Shown here: positions 52,165 through 60,354 of the stretch, piece after piece
Position numbering within the stretch: position 1 is the first letter of the stretch
How the letters are laid out: every line of letters begins with the position of its first letter
Assembly: GCF_965218915.1 (NCBI RefSeq)
Contig: NZ_OZ244711.1
Coordinates: forward strand, 1-64,000
From: Novosphingopyxis sp965218915
GTDB taxonomy: Bacteria; Pseudomonadota; Alphaproteobacteria; Sphingomonadales; Sphingomonadaceae
Direction: 5' to 3'
Length of the DNA stretch: 64,000 bases
Translations under genes and position numbers: made by a program
Notes under the pieces: model-generated
What the model was told of the DNA's origin: nothing
Database searches by the model: none
What the model saw: the letters and a program-made list of their open reading frames with translations, nothing else

Positions 52165-53115
52165 ATGGCGCCCGCAAGAACGGCCAAACTCCCCTCCCCC
52201 GGCCGACTAATCGGCTACGCGCGCGTCTCTACCGAGGACCAAGATACCGATCCTCAGCTTGACGAACTCCGGGCTATCGGCTGCAGCACCGTGCTTGAGG
52301 AACACGCCTCCGGCGCGGACCGCAGCCGGCCCATGCTGGCCCGTTTGCTTCGCGAAATCCAACCTGGCGAGACCCTGGTTGTGGTCCGGCTCGACCGCCT
52401 GGCCCGCTCGGTCAGCCATCTACTCGCGGTGATCGAGCAGTTGGAGGGGAGCGGCGCCCATTTCCGCAGCCTGCGCGATCCGATCGACACCACGACGCCG
52501 CAAGGTATGTTCTCGCTCCAGGTGCTCGGCGCCGTGGCCCAGCTCGAGCGGGCGCTGATTGCCGAACGCACTAAGGCCGGGCTGAGCGCCGCCCGCAGCC
52601 GGGGCCGAGTTGGCGGTAATCCCGGGCTGCGGGCCGGTGACCCGGACGCGATCCGCAAGCTGCGGGCGAGGCGCGACGCCGGATACCTGGCCGACGTGCT
52701 AGCTGGGCTTGATGCCTGGCTGCCGACGATACGCCGTATGCGCCCCAACCAGCCTTGGGGCGACGTCGTGCGGGTTCTCAATCACGACTACGACAGTACC
52801 TGGACGGTGGAGCGGCTCCGGCGAACCGTGCGCCGGCTCGTGACGGAGGGTATCATCGAGGCAACGTTGCTCGAGCGCTCGCGCCGTCAAAACGGTGACG
52901 ACCGTCTTGTCAGGCTCATTGCGAACATTGCGGCCGCTGCGCCGGACCGCACCCTGCAGCAGATCGCCACCCAACTCGAGGCGATGCGAGAACGTACGCC
53001 ACGTGGTGGCACGCGCTGGCATCCCTCCTCTGTCAAGCACCTGCTCGCTCGGGCGCAACGGCTTGGGCTAGCGAGCATCACTCCCACGCAAGTCCGGACT
53101 AATCTCTGGCGATAG
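52165..53115 (+). CDS. Serine recombinase (plasmid multimer resolvase type) with long C-terminus
   Basis: A 316-residue recombinase. RLIGYARVSTEDQDTDPQLD has the catalytic Ser; VVVRLDRLARSVSHLLAVIE the Arg/Asp; LGAVAQLERALIAERTKAGL the E-helix. The usual resolvase ends near residue 190. Here another 125 residues follow with two helix-turn-helix-like parts (NQPWGDVVRVLNHDYDSTWT and WHPSSVKHLLARAQRLGLAS). It probably resolves plasmid dimers. A dyad at 52009 may be its site. Confidence 0.88.
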   Translation: MAPARTAKLPSPGRLIGYARVSTEDQDTDPQLDELRAIGCSTVLEEHASGADRSRPMLARLLREIQPGETLVVVRLDRLARSVSHLLAVIEQLEGSGAHFRSLRDPIDTTTPQGMFSLQVLGAVAQLERALIAERTKAGLSAARSRGRVGGNPGLRAGDPDAIRKLRARRDAGYLADVLAGLDAWLPTIRRMRPNQPWGDVVRVLNHDYDSTWTVERLRRTVRRLVTEGIIEATLLERSRRQNGDDRLVRLIANIAAAAPDRTLQQIATQLEAMRERTPRGGTRWHPSSVKHLLARAQRLGLASITPTQVRTNLWR

Positions 53116-53382
53116 GCGCGGGCAGAGGAAGCACCAGCGTATCCCGGCGTGCCACGCCTCCGTTAATCGAACGGCTAGACAGAATGCGAGGTGTGGATGA
53201 CAGCACCGCTCCCAGGCGCACTCTCGTTGCAGCCCCGCTGGCGGACGGTCTGCTCAGCGTCGTAGCGGGAGGCGAGAAGCAGGATCCGCCGGAGCCGGCT
53301 CGCGCTGCACCCGCATTGCTGCTTTGGGATGGACCGCACCCGCACGCACCTGCCGGTCACAATGCCTCTCTCGTCGCGATAC
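53116..53382. other. Gene-free spacer
   Basis: A 267-bp stretch after the recombinase gene with only domain-free frames. Leader E begins at its right end. Confidence 0.4.
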
Positions 53383-53657
53383 TCCCCTGTCCTTCCGGAC
53401 ACGCCCATGCCGCCTCTTGATGGGCTGATCTGGCCGCAGGACGGCTGACGCCTCGATCGCCTCTGCCGCAATGGCGGCCGGGCGGCTATTTTCCGCCGGC
53501 GCGAGCGCCTTTGCATCGCGAAACAAAATAGCCGCCCGGCCGCCATCCTCCGCTGCGCTATGGCCTGCACGCAGGTGCGGCGTCGATCGCCTGCGGCCTG
53601 TCGATCGCCATCGAGGCCGCGATAGGCGTGGTCCCGAGGGACAGACAGGAGAGCACC
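53383..53657 (+). promoter_or_regulatory. Structured leader E (before second DUF736 gene)
   Basis: Member E. A perfect 22-bp stem (53471-53492 with 53525-53546) with the inner part GGCTATTTT/AAAATAGCC. Inner hairpin GGCG-cgag-CGCC (53498-53509). A 3' stem GCGGCCT/AGGCCGC (53593-53599, 53614-53620) is followed by ACAGGAGAG and the ATG at 53658. Confidence 0.72.
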
Positions 53658-53972
53658 ATGGCGACTATCGGGACCTTCACCCGCTCGGCCGGCGGCACCT
53701 TCACCGGCGCGGTCAAGACCCTCAGCATCAACGCCAAGACCACGATCAAGCCGGCCGACAAGGCCAGCGACAAGGCGCCCGACTACCGCGTCTTCGCCGG
53801 GTCTAGCGTGGAGTTCGGCGCCGCTTGGAAGAAGACCTCCGGCGAGGGCCGCGCTTATCTCTCGGTCAAGCTCGACGATCCCAGCTTCCCGGCTCCGATC
53901 TATGCCACCCTGGTCGAGGGCGAGGAAACCGGCAGCTACAGCTTGATCTGGTCCCGCCGCAACGGGGACTAA
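53658..53972 (+). CDS. DUF736 protein (copy 2)
   Basis: A 104-residue protein with the same pattern as copy 1 (GTFTGAVKTLSINAKTTIKP, VEFGAAWKKTSGEGRAYLSV, SLIWSRRNGD). It differs by one inserted Gly and about ten substitutions. The shared leader and gene show that the pair arose by duplication or by repeated acquisition of a leader-DUF736 unit. Confidence 0.92.
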   Translation: MATIGTFTRSAGGTFTGAVKTLSINAKTTIKPADKASDKAPDYRVFAGSSVEFGAAWKKTSGEGRAYLSVKLDDPSFPAPIYATLVEGEETGSYSLIWSRRNGD

Positions 53973-54582
53973 CCTGGTTTGGCCCCGTGCCACCGCGCGG
54001 GGCCGCTTCCCTTGCGCTCCACTGGCCACCCTGACCAGGCGGCATTCAGATCCGCTCCGCCGCCCAACCCGGCGGCGGTCCCATGCAGGCCGATGCTGTG
54101 AACCCAGCTACCAGGTAGACCGGAGCCAGTCGGCCGCCGCAGCCCCGAACGGGCGCGGGAGAACGCCCCTAGACGGTAACGCAGCCAGTCGGACAGACGG
54201 TGCGTGATGGCGAAGTCGGGCGGATGCGCTCGGCCAGCGTGGATTTCTTAGAGGAACAAGCAAGAACAACGGGCGCGCGAGCCGGTTACCTCTCGTCCCC
54301 TGCCCTGCCCCGGGTCGATCGAGACTAGGGGAGCGCCTTCACTGCCCTTCCATCGTAACCGGCGGCCAAGGTCGAACTGCCTCAACACCGCTACGCGCCG
54401 CTGGGCGGCTCCGGCCCGTCCGCCACGCCAGGACAGGACCGCGTAGCCCGCAAGGCGGTGCGCCTCGCGTCCTCCGCAGCCCGGCCCCGCTCGCGCACAG
54501 GCCTCCGGTGCTGACCCAGTCCGAGGGCCGCCGGGTCGTGCTGAGCACCAGCAACGGGCTGGGATCCAGAGGAGCAGCGAGC
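53973..54582. other. Long non-coding stretch with a hairpin
   Basis: A 610-bp gap. A hairpin GGCCCCG/CGGGGCC (53981-53987, 53998-54004) directly after the DUF736 stop is a likely transcription end, though without a T-run. The rest (54050-54560) is GC-rich with short frames lacking domains. I see no tRNA-like fold or repeat family in it. Confidence 0.4.
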
Positions 54583-54759
54583 ATGACCACGATCCGCACC
54601 GGCACCACCCTGACCAACCGCGACATCCGTCGGCTTGAGCGCCACGGCTATGAGATCCTCGCCATTGAGACCCGCCAGGTGGATGCGGGACCTCGGGAGA
54701 CGATTATCTGGGGACGCGAGGACGACCTTGGCATACCGGAACACTCCTTGCCCTTCTGA
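54583..54759 (+). CDS. Small hypothetical protein, 58 aa
   Basis: The frame MTTIRTGTTLTNRDIRRLER, then HGYEILAIETRQVDAGPRET, IIWGREDDLGIPEHSLPF. GAGGAG is 8 bases upstream of the ATG, and the strand pattern looks real. No family is recognised. It precedes parA by 150 bp. Confidence 0.55.
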   Translation: MTTIRTGTTLTNRDIRRLERHGYEILAIETRQVDAGPRETIIWGREDDLGIPEHSLPF

Positions 54760-54909
54760 CGAGCGGTGCAGGGCCGGTCCGCAAGGGCCGGCCTTTCGTC
54801 CGGCCGCCGGGAACCCGCGAAGAATAAGGATTGTAAGCAATCGCGCTTATGCGGCATCCTGCCATCCGGACAGGATACCATCCGGTAATCCCATAATCTG
54901 GATTGACGC

Positions 54910-55575
54910 ATGAAGATCGTTGCAGTCGTGTCGCAGAAGGGAGGCGCCGGCAAGACGACACTGGCGCTGCACATCGCCGTCGCTGCCGAGCGCACGGGTT
55001 TGTCGGCGGCGATCCTGGATATGGACCCGCAAGGAACGGCCGAGCGATGGAGCGAATGGCGCAAGGAGGAACCGCCGGCGGTCGTAGCGGCCAAAGCAAC
55101 CACGCTCAACCGCCGGCTCGAGCAGGCGAGGGCAGGGGAGGGGGATCTGGTGGTGATCGACACGCCGCCCCTGGCTCAGACCGAGGCGCGTGAGGCTGCC
55201 CGCATCGCCGACCTCATCCTGATCCCCTGCCGGCCCTCCGCGTTCGACCTCGACGCCATCCGCATCACGGCCGACCTGGCGAACGACATCCGCAAGCCGG
55301 CCTTCGTCGTGGTGAACGCCGGGCCGCCGCACGGAACGGCCGTCTACAAGGACGTCGCCGAGACCGTAGAGCGCTTCGGGCTGCGAGTGGCGCCGACACG
55401 CCTCGCGGAGCGCGCAGCCTTTCGGCATGCCGTCCGAGAAGGCAAGTCGGTGCAGGAGCTGGAGCCCGATAGCCGGGCGGCCGAGGAAGTCGCGTTGCTC
55501 TGGGAATGGATTGCAGGACAACTTGGCATCCCCCAATCCCGCAATCCGGCAATCCGCACGAAAGCTGAGGCATGA
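54910..55575 (+). CDS. parA: ParA-family partition ATPase
   Basis: A 221-residue small (type Ib-like) ParA. The deviant Walker A is QKGGAGKTTLALHIA (residues 10-24), Walker A' AAILDMDPQGTAERWSEW, and Walker B LVVIDTPP. No N-terminal helix-turn-helix is present, so it does not repress itself. It positions plasmid copies along the nucleoid. It overlaps the RHH gene by 4 bp and lies about 500 bp before repA. Confidence 0.95.
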   Translation: MKIVAVVSQKGGAGKTTLALHIAVAAERTGLSAAILDMDPQGTAERWSEWRKEEPPAVVAAKATTLNRRLEQARAGEGDLVVIDTPPLAQTEAREAARIADLILIPCRPSAFDLDAIRITADLANDIRKPAFVVVNAGPPHGTAVYKDVAETVERFGLRVAPTRLAERAAFRHAVREGKSVQELEPDSRAAEEVALLWEWIAGQLGIPQSRNPAIRTKAEA

Positions 55576-55832
55576 GGAAGAACGTCTTCTCGAACGTCGC
55601 AGAGCGTGAGCCCAAGACTGCAGCGGCCCCGCCCTCCGTCGCCGACACTCCGCAGAGCTATCCCAAGCATCGCCAGGGCAAGAAGGCCCTGATCGCCTAC
55701 TTCTCGCCTGCGGTCAGCAAGGCACTGCGGCAGATGGCCCTCGACGAGGATTCCACCATGCAGTCCCTGCTCGGGGAGGCGATTGACCTTCTCATGCGGG
55801 ATAGAGGGAAACATCCGTTTGGGGAGCGCTAA
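55572..55832 (+). CDS. ParA partner, ribbon-helix-helix type (ParG/ParC-like)
   Basis: An 86-residue protein. A flexible N-terminus (NVAEREPKTAAAPPSVAD) is followed by strand KKALIAYFS and two helices (AVSKALRQMALDEDS and TMQSLLGEAIDLLMRDRG). This matches the small centromere-binding partners of type Ib ParA. Overlap ATGA with parA shows co-translation. Its binding site may be the repeats just downstream (55852-56015). Confidence 0.8.
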   Translation: MRKNVFSNVAEREPKTAAAPPSVADTPQSYPKHRQGKKALIAYFSPAVSKALRQMALDEDSTMQSLLGEAIDLLMRDRGKHPFGER

Positions 55833-55851
55833 GCGTGCCTCGCGATACCCC

Positions 55852-56070
55852 GCGACCAGACTCCACACAGCGACGGAAATCCGACTCGGGAGCGGGCGCA
55901 AGCGTCAGGCGCGGCACGTGGCCAGCTTTTATCCACAGAGTGGCCGTGGAGTCTGGTCGCAGCCTTTGTGGAGTCTAGACGCGCGACTCGTAGTTATCCC
56001 GTGGAGTCTGGTCGCACACACTAATAGTAAGAACAAATAATCCTTCAAATAGCCTGCGCGACTAGACTCC
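55852..56070. other. oriV: Iteron-type replication origin with DnaA box
   Basis: Copies of GTGGAGTCTGGTCGC occur at 55852-55866 (reverse), 55946-55960 and 56001-56015, with variants at 55968-55982 (TCTAGACGC) and 56058-56070 (reverse, AGTCTAGTCGC). One more lies behind repA at 57016-57030. A perfect DnaA box TTATCCACA is at 55929-55937. An AT-rich stretch at 56016-56052 fits the melting site. This is the layout of an iteron origin just ahead of repA. Confidence 0.85.
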
Positions 56071-56098
56071 AAATTGCATTAGACAGGAAAAGTGGGCC

Positions 56099-57010
56099 AT
56101 GAACCTGATTATGGCTGAAGTGCATCGATTGATTGCGCAGAAGGGTGTCGAGGAGGCTCGCCGACAGGCGATCACCAAGCACGAGCGGGTGATCGTCGAG
56201 GCGGCGTACCAAGTTCTCAGCGAAGAGGCCGACAAGCTGGGGTTCACCTACTCCGGCTTCGCCCTGACGTCGCTTCCGCACAAGCCGCAAACGGACATGG
56301 TCTGGCGTCGGGAAGGTCATAATCTAACGATGCTGGTCCAGAGCGGCGTCGACCGGTCGGGTGCGGCGCTTGGCGTTCCCTACGGCTCCTACGCGCGCTT
56401 CATCCTGCTGTTCTTGCAGAGCGAGGCGATCAAGACCGGCAGCCGGGAGATCGAGCTGGGCCGGTCGATGCGTGTTTGGCTCGGGAACATGGGGCTCTCG
56501 ATCGGCGGAACGACCTATCGGCTCGTCAACGAACAGGCCCGGCGGATTTCCGGCTGCACACTGACCTTTTACGCCGATCGCGACCACAAGGAGATCATGC
56601 GTCGCGGCGGCTTCGTCGATGGCGCAATCACGATGGCGGACATGGCGGGAGATCAGCCAAGCCTCTGGCAGGAGCGGGTGCTGCTCAACGAGGAATTCCA
56701 TCGAGCGCTGCAGAATCACCCCGTGCCGCTCAGCGAAGCCGCGCTGCGAGCGATCGGCCCGCGGAGCATGGTGCTCGACATCTACATCTGGCTCGCCTAC
56801 CGCCTGCACGCCTTGAAAACCGACGTTGAGGTATCGTGGCCGTCGCTCTACGCTCAGTTCGGCGCCGGCTACGGGCGACTTAGAGATTTTCGCGCGGGTT
56901 TCCTGGCAGGCCTGGAACTCGCCGTGGCCGTTTATCCTGAAGCTCGTATCGGACTTGACGATCACGGGGTGGTACTAAGGCCATCCCGACCGGCGGTCGC
57001 CAAGTCTTAA
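56099..57010 (+). CDS. repA: Plasmid replication initiator RepA (RPA family)
   Basis: A 303-residue initiator. The family pattern is complete: FALTSLPHKPQTDMVWRREG, then GVPYGSYARFILLFLQSEAI, IELGRSMRVWLGNMGLSIGG and TYRLVNEQARRISGCTLTFY. It binds iterons at 55.85-56.07 kb to open the origin. An iteron right behind the stop codon (57016) may serve copy control. The gene follows the parA/RHH pair in the same direction. Confidence 0.93.
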   Translation: MNLIMAEVHRLIAQKGVEEARRQAITKHERVIVEAAYQVLSEEADKLGFTYSGFALTSLPHKPQTDMVWRREGHNLTMLVQSGVDRSGAALGVPYGSYARFILLFLQSEAIKTGSREIELGRSMRVWLGNMGLSIGGTTYRLVNEQARRISGCTLTFYADRDHKEIMRRGGFVDGAITMADMAGDQPSLWQERVLLNEEFHRALQNHPVPLSEAALRAIGPRSMVLDIYIWLAYRLHALKTDVEVSWPSLYAQFGAGYGRLRDFRAGFLAGLELAVAVYPEARIGLDDHGVVLRPSRPAVAKS

Positions 57011-57015
57011 GCCGT

Positions 57016-57030
57016 GTGGAGTCTGGTCGC
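57016..57030 (+). repeat. Outlying iteron behind repA
   Basis: A perfect GTGGAGTCTGGTCGC copy, 6 bp after the repA stop codon and about 1 kb from the main array. It may couple the origin to the repA end by RepA bridging (handcuffing), which lowers copy number in iteron plasmids. Confidence 0.75.
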
Positions 57031-57228
57031 GCTTCTGGATGGTAAACGCAGGACTGCGCCGGGCCTGCCCTGGCTGATTGTCGCAGAAGGGTGGACAGCA
57101 GACGTAGCCAGCGGCGTCTCGCCTGTTGTCAAAGCTAGCCTGGCGTAGCTACGTCCGCATCTTGCGGGATAGTTGCTTTTTGGCATCGAGTCATTCAGGT
57201 TGAACTTGCACCGTTTGGAGCGGCATTG

Positions 57229-57906
57229 ATGAGATGGATGGTCCCTGTGATGCTGACTGTGGCAACCACGCTCTTCCTGAACAGCACGACCGGCGCGCAT
57301 GCGCAAAAACCGCCTGACTTGGTTCCGATCTTCAATCTGACGAACGGCTATGACCGGATCATGGTCAATAACTGTGCAGCTCGCAGAGAAGGAACCTTTA
57401 GTCGCGGCTTCGGTGATTTGGGTGTGTTGGGTTACTGGGCGACCAAGCCAGGACCGGGCCTTGTCAGGCTCTACCAGTTCGTAGGCGGTAGCCAGCATGT
57501 ATATAGGCAAGACAACGGACCATTAAATGTCGGGTTCAAGAAGGAAACACCCGAGTTATACGTCAGCGCGGCGCAGCAACCAGGAACCATCCCCCTGTGG
57601 GAGGTTTGGTTTAACGGGAGTGACAGGCACCGCGAGTTCGTCACCAGCCCGTTACCCACCGACCAAGTAGGCGGGCCGGGGCGTTCGGTGACGCTTTTGG
57701 GCTATGTATGGGACGACAAGACCGACCCTTGCCCAACTCCGCTTCCAGTCTGGGAAGGGGTATGTTCTTGCAACGTTAGTACTTCTGATTTTTCTTGCCA
57801 CGGTAGGTTTACTCTACAGGCACGAAGTCTGGGTGCTCTTCGGGAGTTGTGTGCCAGCCGTACCGCAGGTCGTGGCGGGCTAGAGTCGTCAAAGCACGTG
57901 CAGTAA
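57229..57906 (+). CDS. Exported protein, possibly DUF5648-like
   Basis: A 225-residue secreted protein. Signal peptide MRWMVPVMLTVATTLFLNST with a cut after GAHA. The mature part has two sections with LVRLYQFVGGSQHVYRQDNG and PLWEVWFNGSDRHREFVTSP, which resemble DUF5648 wall-type repeats. Cys residues near the end may form disulfides (CSCNVSTSDFSC). Its codon use is less GC-rich than that of its neighbours, so it may be of foreign origin. Confidence 0.6.
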   Translation: MRWMVPVMLTVATTLFLNSTTGAHAQKPPDLVPIFNLTNGYDRIMVNNCAARREGTFSRGFGDLGVLGYWATKPGPGLVRLYQFVGGSQHVYRQDNGPLNVGFKKETPELYVSAAQQPGTIPLWEVWFNGSDRHREFVTSPLPTDQVGGPGRSVTLLGYVWDDKTDPCPTPLPVWEGVCSCNVSTSDFSCHGRFTLQARSLGALRELCASRTAGRGGLESSKHVQ

Positions 57907-58113
57907 AGTTCCAATCATTTCCTCGCCTTGAGCTTTCAGCGAACGCACCACATGACCATGAGATCAAAAACTAAGCTCTAACAGGCCCTTAGCTTTGCGT
58001 CCGTTATCTGCCGAAGAGGCGCCCGAGGCTGCCGTTCCGCTCCTGACCAAGGTCGGTAGTTTGCGGAAGTCTGCAAAGTATCGAGAGCGGCGGTAGCAGC
58101 GCTCGCTCTGTGC

Positions 58114-58371
58114 TCACGGCTTGGCGCAAGACGGACCCCTGACCATGTCGTCCGCGCTGCAAGAGTAAGTTGCTCCGTTCCGGGCTGTCGCGGTCCACCT
58201 CACCTCTGTCGCGCCGCGCTGCACGTTCGAGATGCCTACGCTCTCCGGCGAGGTGTTGTTGCCGATGAGTCTGGCCGACGCGCGTTGGAGGTTGTCTGTC
58301 GAGCTGGCGCACCCTGCGAGAGCTATTAGACTTGCCCCGCACATCGATCCCACCTGCCACCTCGTTCGCAT
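58114..58371 (-). CDS. Small lipoprotein at the end of the transfer operon
   Basis: An 85-residue lipoprotein: signal VGSMCGASLIALAGC with Cys21 as the lipidation site. The mature part ends ATYSCSADDMVRGPSCAKP, with two Cys that may pair. GGAGG stands 7 bases before the ATG at 58371. By position it could be an entry-exclusion or mating-pair lipoprotein, but that is inference. Confidence 0.7.
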   Translation of the reverse strand: MRTRWQVGSMCGASLIALAGCASSTDNLQRASARLIGNNTSPESVGISNVQRGATEVRWTATARNGATYSCSADDMVRGPSCAKP

Positions 58372-58414
58372 GTTGATACCTCCACACAATAGAGACTTGC
58401 AGCCGCTGTACCGT

Positions 58415-58993
58415 TCAGCGTCCTGCCATTCCCAGGATGCTCGCTTGATCGAGCCTGATCCAGGCGGCGCAGATACGTCCCATGCCGTCGGGCGCTGGCT
58501 GTATCGTCTCGCCTCGACAGGACGCGGCGACCTCGCCAGGTCGCACCTGCAAAGTGATGGCGCTCCCGCGCGCACCGAGCCAGTAGCCCCCGCCCAAGGC
58601 CGCGAGGATTAGAGCTGCCATCCCTACGCCCGAGATCAACATGGCGCGGGCCACGGCTCCCCGCGCGAACCGCCATGCCTCAGACTTGACGGCGGCGCTC
58701 GCGAGCGCGCCGACCCGTTCAGCCAGCACGCGCTCGGCGTCGGGCGAGAGTGGCCGGGCGGCTTCCGCCATTACTCCGGCCACTTCCGCCGTCCATTCGA
58801 TGAGGCCACGACTCGCGGCAAGCACGGGTTCGATGGGATCCCCCGGCTTGATTTCTGCCCCACGGACCGCTTCGTCATGCCGGGCAAGCTGCTCGGCTGC
58901 TGCCCGTCGGATGCGGTCTGCCGCCGTTTCGTCCATTGGCGCCGGGCGCGTTACCGCTCTTTTCGTCTCGGCCACGCCGGCTACGGCAGCCAT
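58415..58993 (-). CDS. TraM-like membrane protein
   Basis: A 192-residue protein starting at 58993, where GAGAGGG is upstream and the start overlaps the end of the ATPase gene by 13 bp. The first 125 residues are helical (DRIRRAAAEQLARHDEAVRG), followed by one membrane helix (LISGVGMAALILAALGGGYW) and a periplasmic tail with two Cys. Size and place fit the TraM of traK-traL-traM sets; no closer evidence. Confidence 0.6.
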   Translation of the reverse strand: MAAVAGVAETKRAVTRPAPMDETAADRIRRAAAEQLARHDEAVRGAEIKPGDPIEPVLAASRGLIEWTAEVAGVMAEAARPLSPDAERVLAERVGALASAAVKSEAWRFARGAVARAMLISGVGMAALILAALGGGYWLGARGSAITLQVRPGEVAASCRGETIQPAPDGMGRICAAWIRLDQASILGMAGR

Positions 58994-59781
58994 GGCGATA
59001 CCCTCTCCAGCTCTGCGTGGAGGCGCCGCCGGAAGGTTGCGACCATTTGTCGGTGCGCCAAACCCAATGGCGAGCTGCGCGCCATTGCCTGCTCGAAGCT
59101 CAGCCCCGCATCGTCCACCAAGTTCATGCACCCGAGCGTGGGCACCACGATCTCGCGGGCGCCTCGTGCGATTGCTGACCGATAGATCGGGTTTCCCCGC
59201 ACACGCCGGAACACCACTTCCGCCGGGCGGGTGTCGCCCACGGGACCCGCGTTCAGGGCTAGGATCGTGGCGGCCGGCGTGAACAAGCCGTCGCCCTCCG
59301 TGCGCTCGAGCACGGCCAGGTCGCTCACGGTCGGCAGAATCAGATGGATTGCGACCGGGTCGATTGCCGCGCGGGCATCGGCCAGCATAGCGACGATCTC
59401 GCGCTCGCGAGCGTAGTCTGGGAACACCAGATCGCCGCCACCCATGTCGAGCACACGCGAGCGGCCGTCGCCTTCCATCTCGGACACCTCAGCGTCGAGC
59501 CACGCCTTCACGGTCGTATCGTCGGCATAGTCGGGCCGTCGCACGCGCCGGGCTGAGGTTCCTGCTGCGTCGGTTTCGGTGAATAGACTTGCCAAGTAGG
59601 CGTCGTTCCGGTCGCCATCGAGGATAAGCGGGTCGCGACCTTGTTCGCGGGCTCGCTCCACGATGGCCCGGCCGAGCAGGCTTTTGCCGGAGTTCTGTGG
59701 CCCGAGCAAGACTAACAGCTTGGAGGAGACCGGTTTCGGCTCCAACTCGATGACGTTCTCGACCGTCGCTGTCTTGGGCAT
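58981..59781 (-). CDS. TraL-like P-loop ATPase (ParA/MinD superfamily)
   Basis: A 266-residue ATPase: LLVLLGPQNSGKSLLGRAIV is the P-loop (GPQNSGKS), DPLILDGDRN the Walker A' region, and SRVLDMGGGDLVF the Walker B-like strand. The Lys at the start of the deviant ParA motif is missing, so it is a relative rather than a true ParA. TraL proteins of this kind lie beside oriT on alphaproteobacterial plasmids. Follows the traK-like gene by 12 bp. Confidence 0.75.
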   Translation of the reverse strand: MPKTATVENVIELEPKPVSSKLLVLLGPQNSGKSLLGRAIVERAREQGRDPLILDGDRNDAYLASLFTETDAAGTSARRVRRPDYADDTTVKAWLDAEVSEMEGDGRSRVLDMGGGDLVFPDYAREREIVAMLADARAAIDPVAIHLILPTVSDLAVLERTEGDGLFTPAATILALNAGPVGDTRPAEVVFRRVRGNPIYRSAIARGAREIVVPTLGCMNLVDDAGLSFEQAMARSSPLGLAHRQMVATFRRRLHAELERVSPWLP

Positions 59782-59793
59782 TGTTCCTTCCTC

Positions 59794-60240
59794 CTACGTC
59801 AGGTTGCGCTTCTTGAGCGGCGGCATTCTCGGCCGATTGTCGGCGAGAGGCGGCAACGCGGGTGGTTCGCCGGGCTGGCGAGCCGGAAGGGGAGGGGAAG
59901 GCTGGGCCATGGCCCACACCCCTTGCGGCATCACACTGCGGCTGGACGTCGGCGAGGGTGGCGCCGCTATTGCCCCAGCCTTTACATCCCGCCGCACACG
60001 CCACCACGCATCGCGGACACCGCGAGCGGTCGGCGGCTTTCCGTCGATGTCGAGAATGCCCTGCTCGCCGAGGAAGGCTGCGAGGATCTGCCAGGCAGGG
60101 GCGTTCCTAGTGAACCCGGCAATCAGCTCGTCATGGTACCGACGGAACCAGAGATACACGGGCGAGCGACGGCCATGACCGCGGCCAGTCGCCTGTGCCA
60201 GGACAGCGAGGGCGTTTGCAGCGTTCGGAGACTTGCGCAT
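59794..60240 (-). CDS. TraK-like oriT-binding accessory protein
   Basis: A 148-residue basic protein starting MRKSPN at 60240. The core SPVYLWFRRYHDELIAGFTR, then GKPPTARGVRDAWWRVRRDV, is a DNA-binding-type helical domain seen in TraK-like mobilisation proteins. The tail is Pro-rich. It starts right beside three GTGTCGGA repeats (60254-60297), a likely binding site. The frame extends upstream through oriT without any ribosome site, so I exclude that part. Confidence 0.7.
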   Translation of the reverse strand: MRKSPNAANALAVLAQATGRGHGRRSPVYLWFRRYHDELIAGFTRNAPAWQILAAFLGEQGILDIDGKPPTARGVRDAWWRVRRDVKAGAIAAPPSPTSSRSVMPQGVWAMAQPSPPLPARQPGEPPALPPLADNRPRMPPLKKRNLT

Positions 60241-60253
60241 AGGCCAACGATAG

Positions 60254-60297
60254 GTGTCGGACTTGTGTCGGATCAACTGCCGGACAAGTGTCGGACT
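60254..60297. repeat. Three short direct repeats GTGTCGGA(C/T)T beside oriT
   Basis: Copies at 60254-60263, 60265-60273 (last base T-variant) and 60288-60297. Start-to-start distances are 11 and 23 bp, about one and two helical turns, so a protein could bind them on one face of DNA. The TraK-like protein is the likely ligand. Confidence 0.65.
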
Positions 60298-60322
60298 AAC
60301 GTCGCACCAAAGTGGTGGGCAA

Positions 60323-60354
60323 TGGGTTATAGACCAAGGCACCCTAGCGGGTGC
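60323..60354 (-). other. oriT: Origin of transfer with nick site (MobF/R388 type)
   Basis: Read on the minus strand: hairpin GCACCC-gcta-GGGTGC (60354-60339), then CTTG, then GTCT/ATAACCCA. R388, as I recall it, has a hairpin GCACC-gaaa-GGTGC, a short spacer and GTCT/ATAGCCCA, so both structure and cut site agree. The nick would be between 60331 and 60330 on the minus strand. Transfer would then lead with the repA side and bring the relaxase gene in last. Confidence 0.8.

Noticed and set aside
53471..53546. Leader E stem as a transcription terminator
   Set aside because: The T-run is in the 5' arm and pairs with A residues in the 3' arm; no T-run follows the stem, so a terminator is unlikely.
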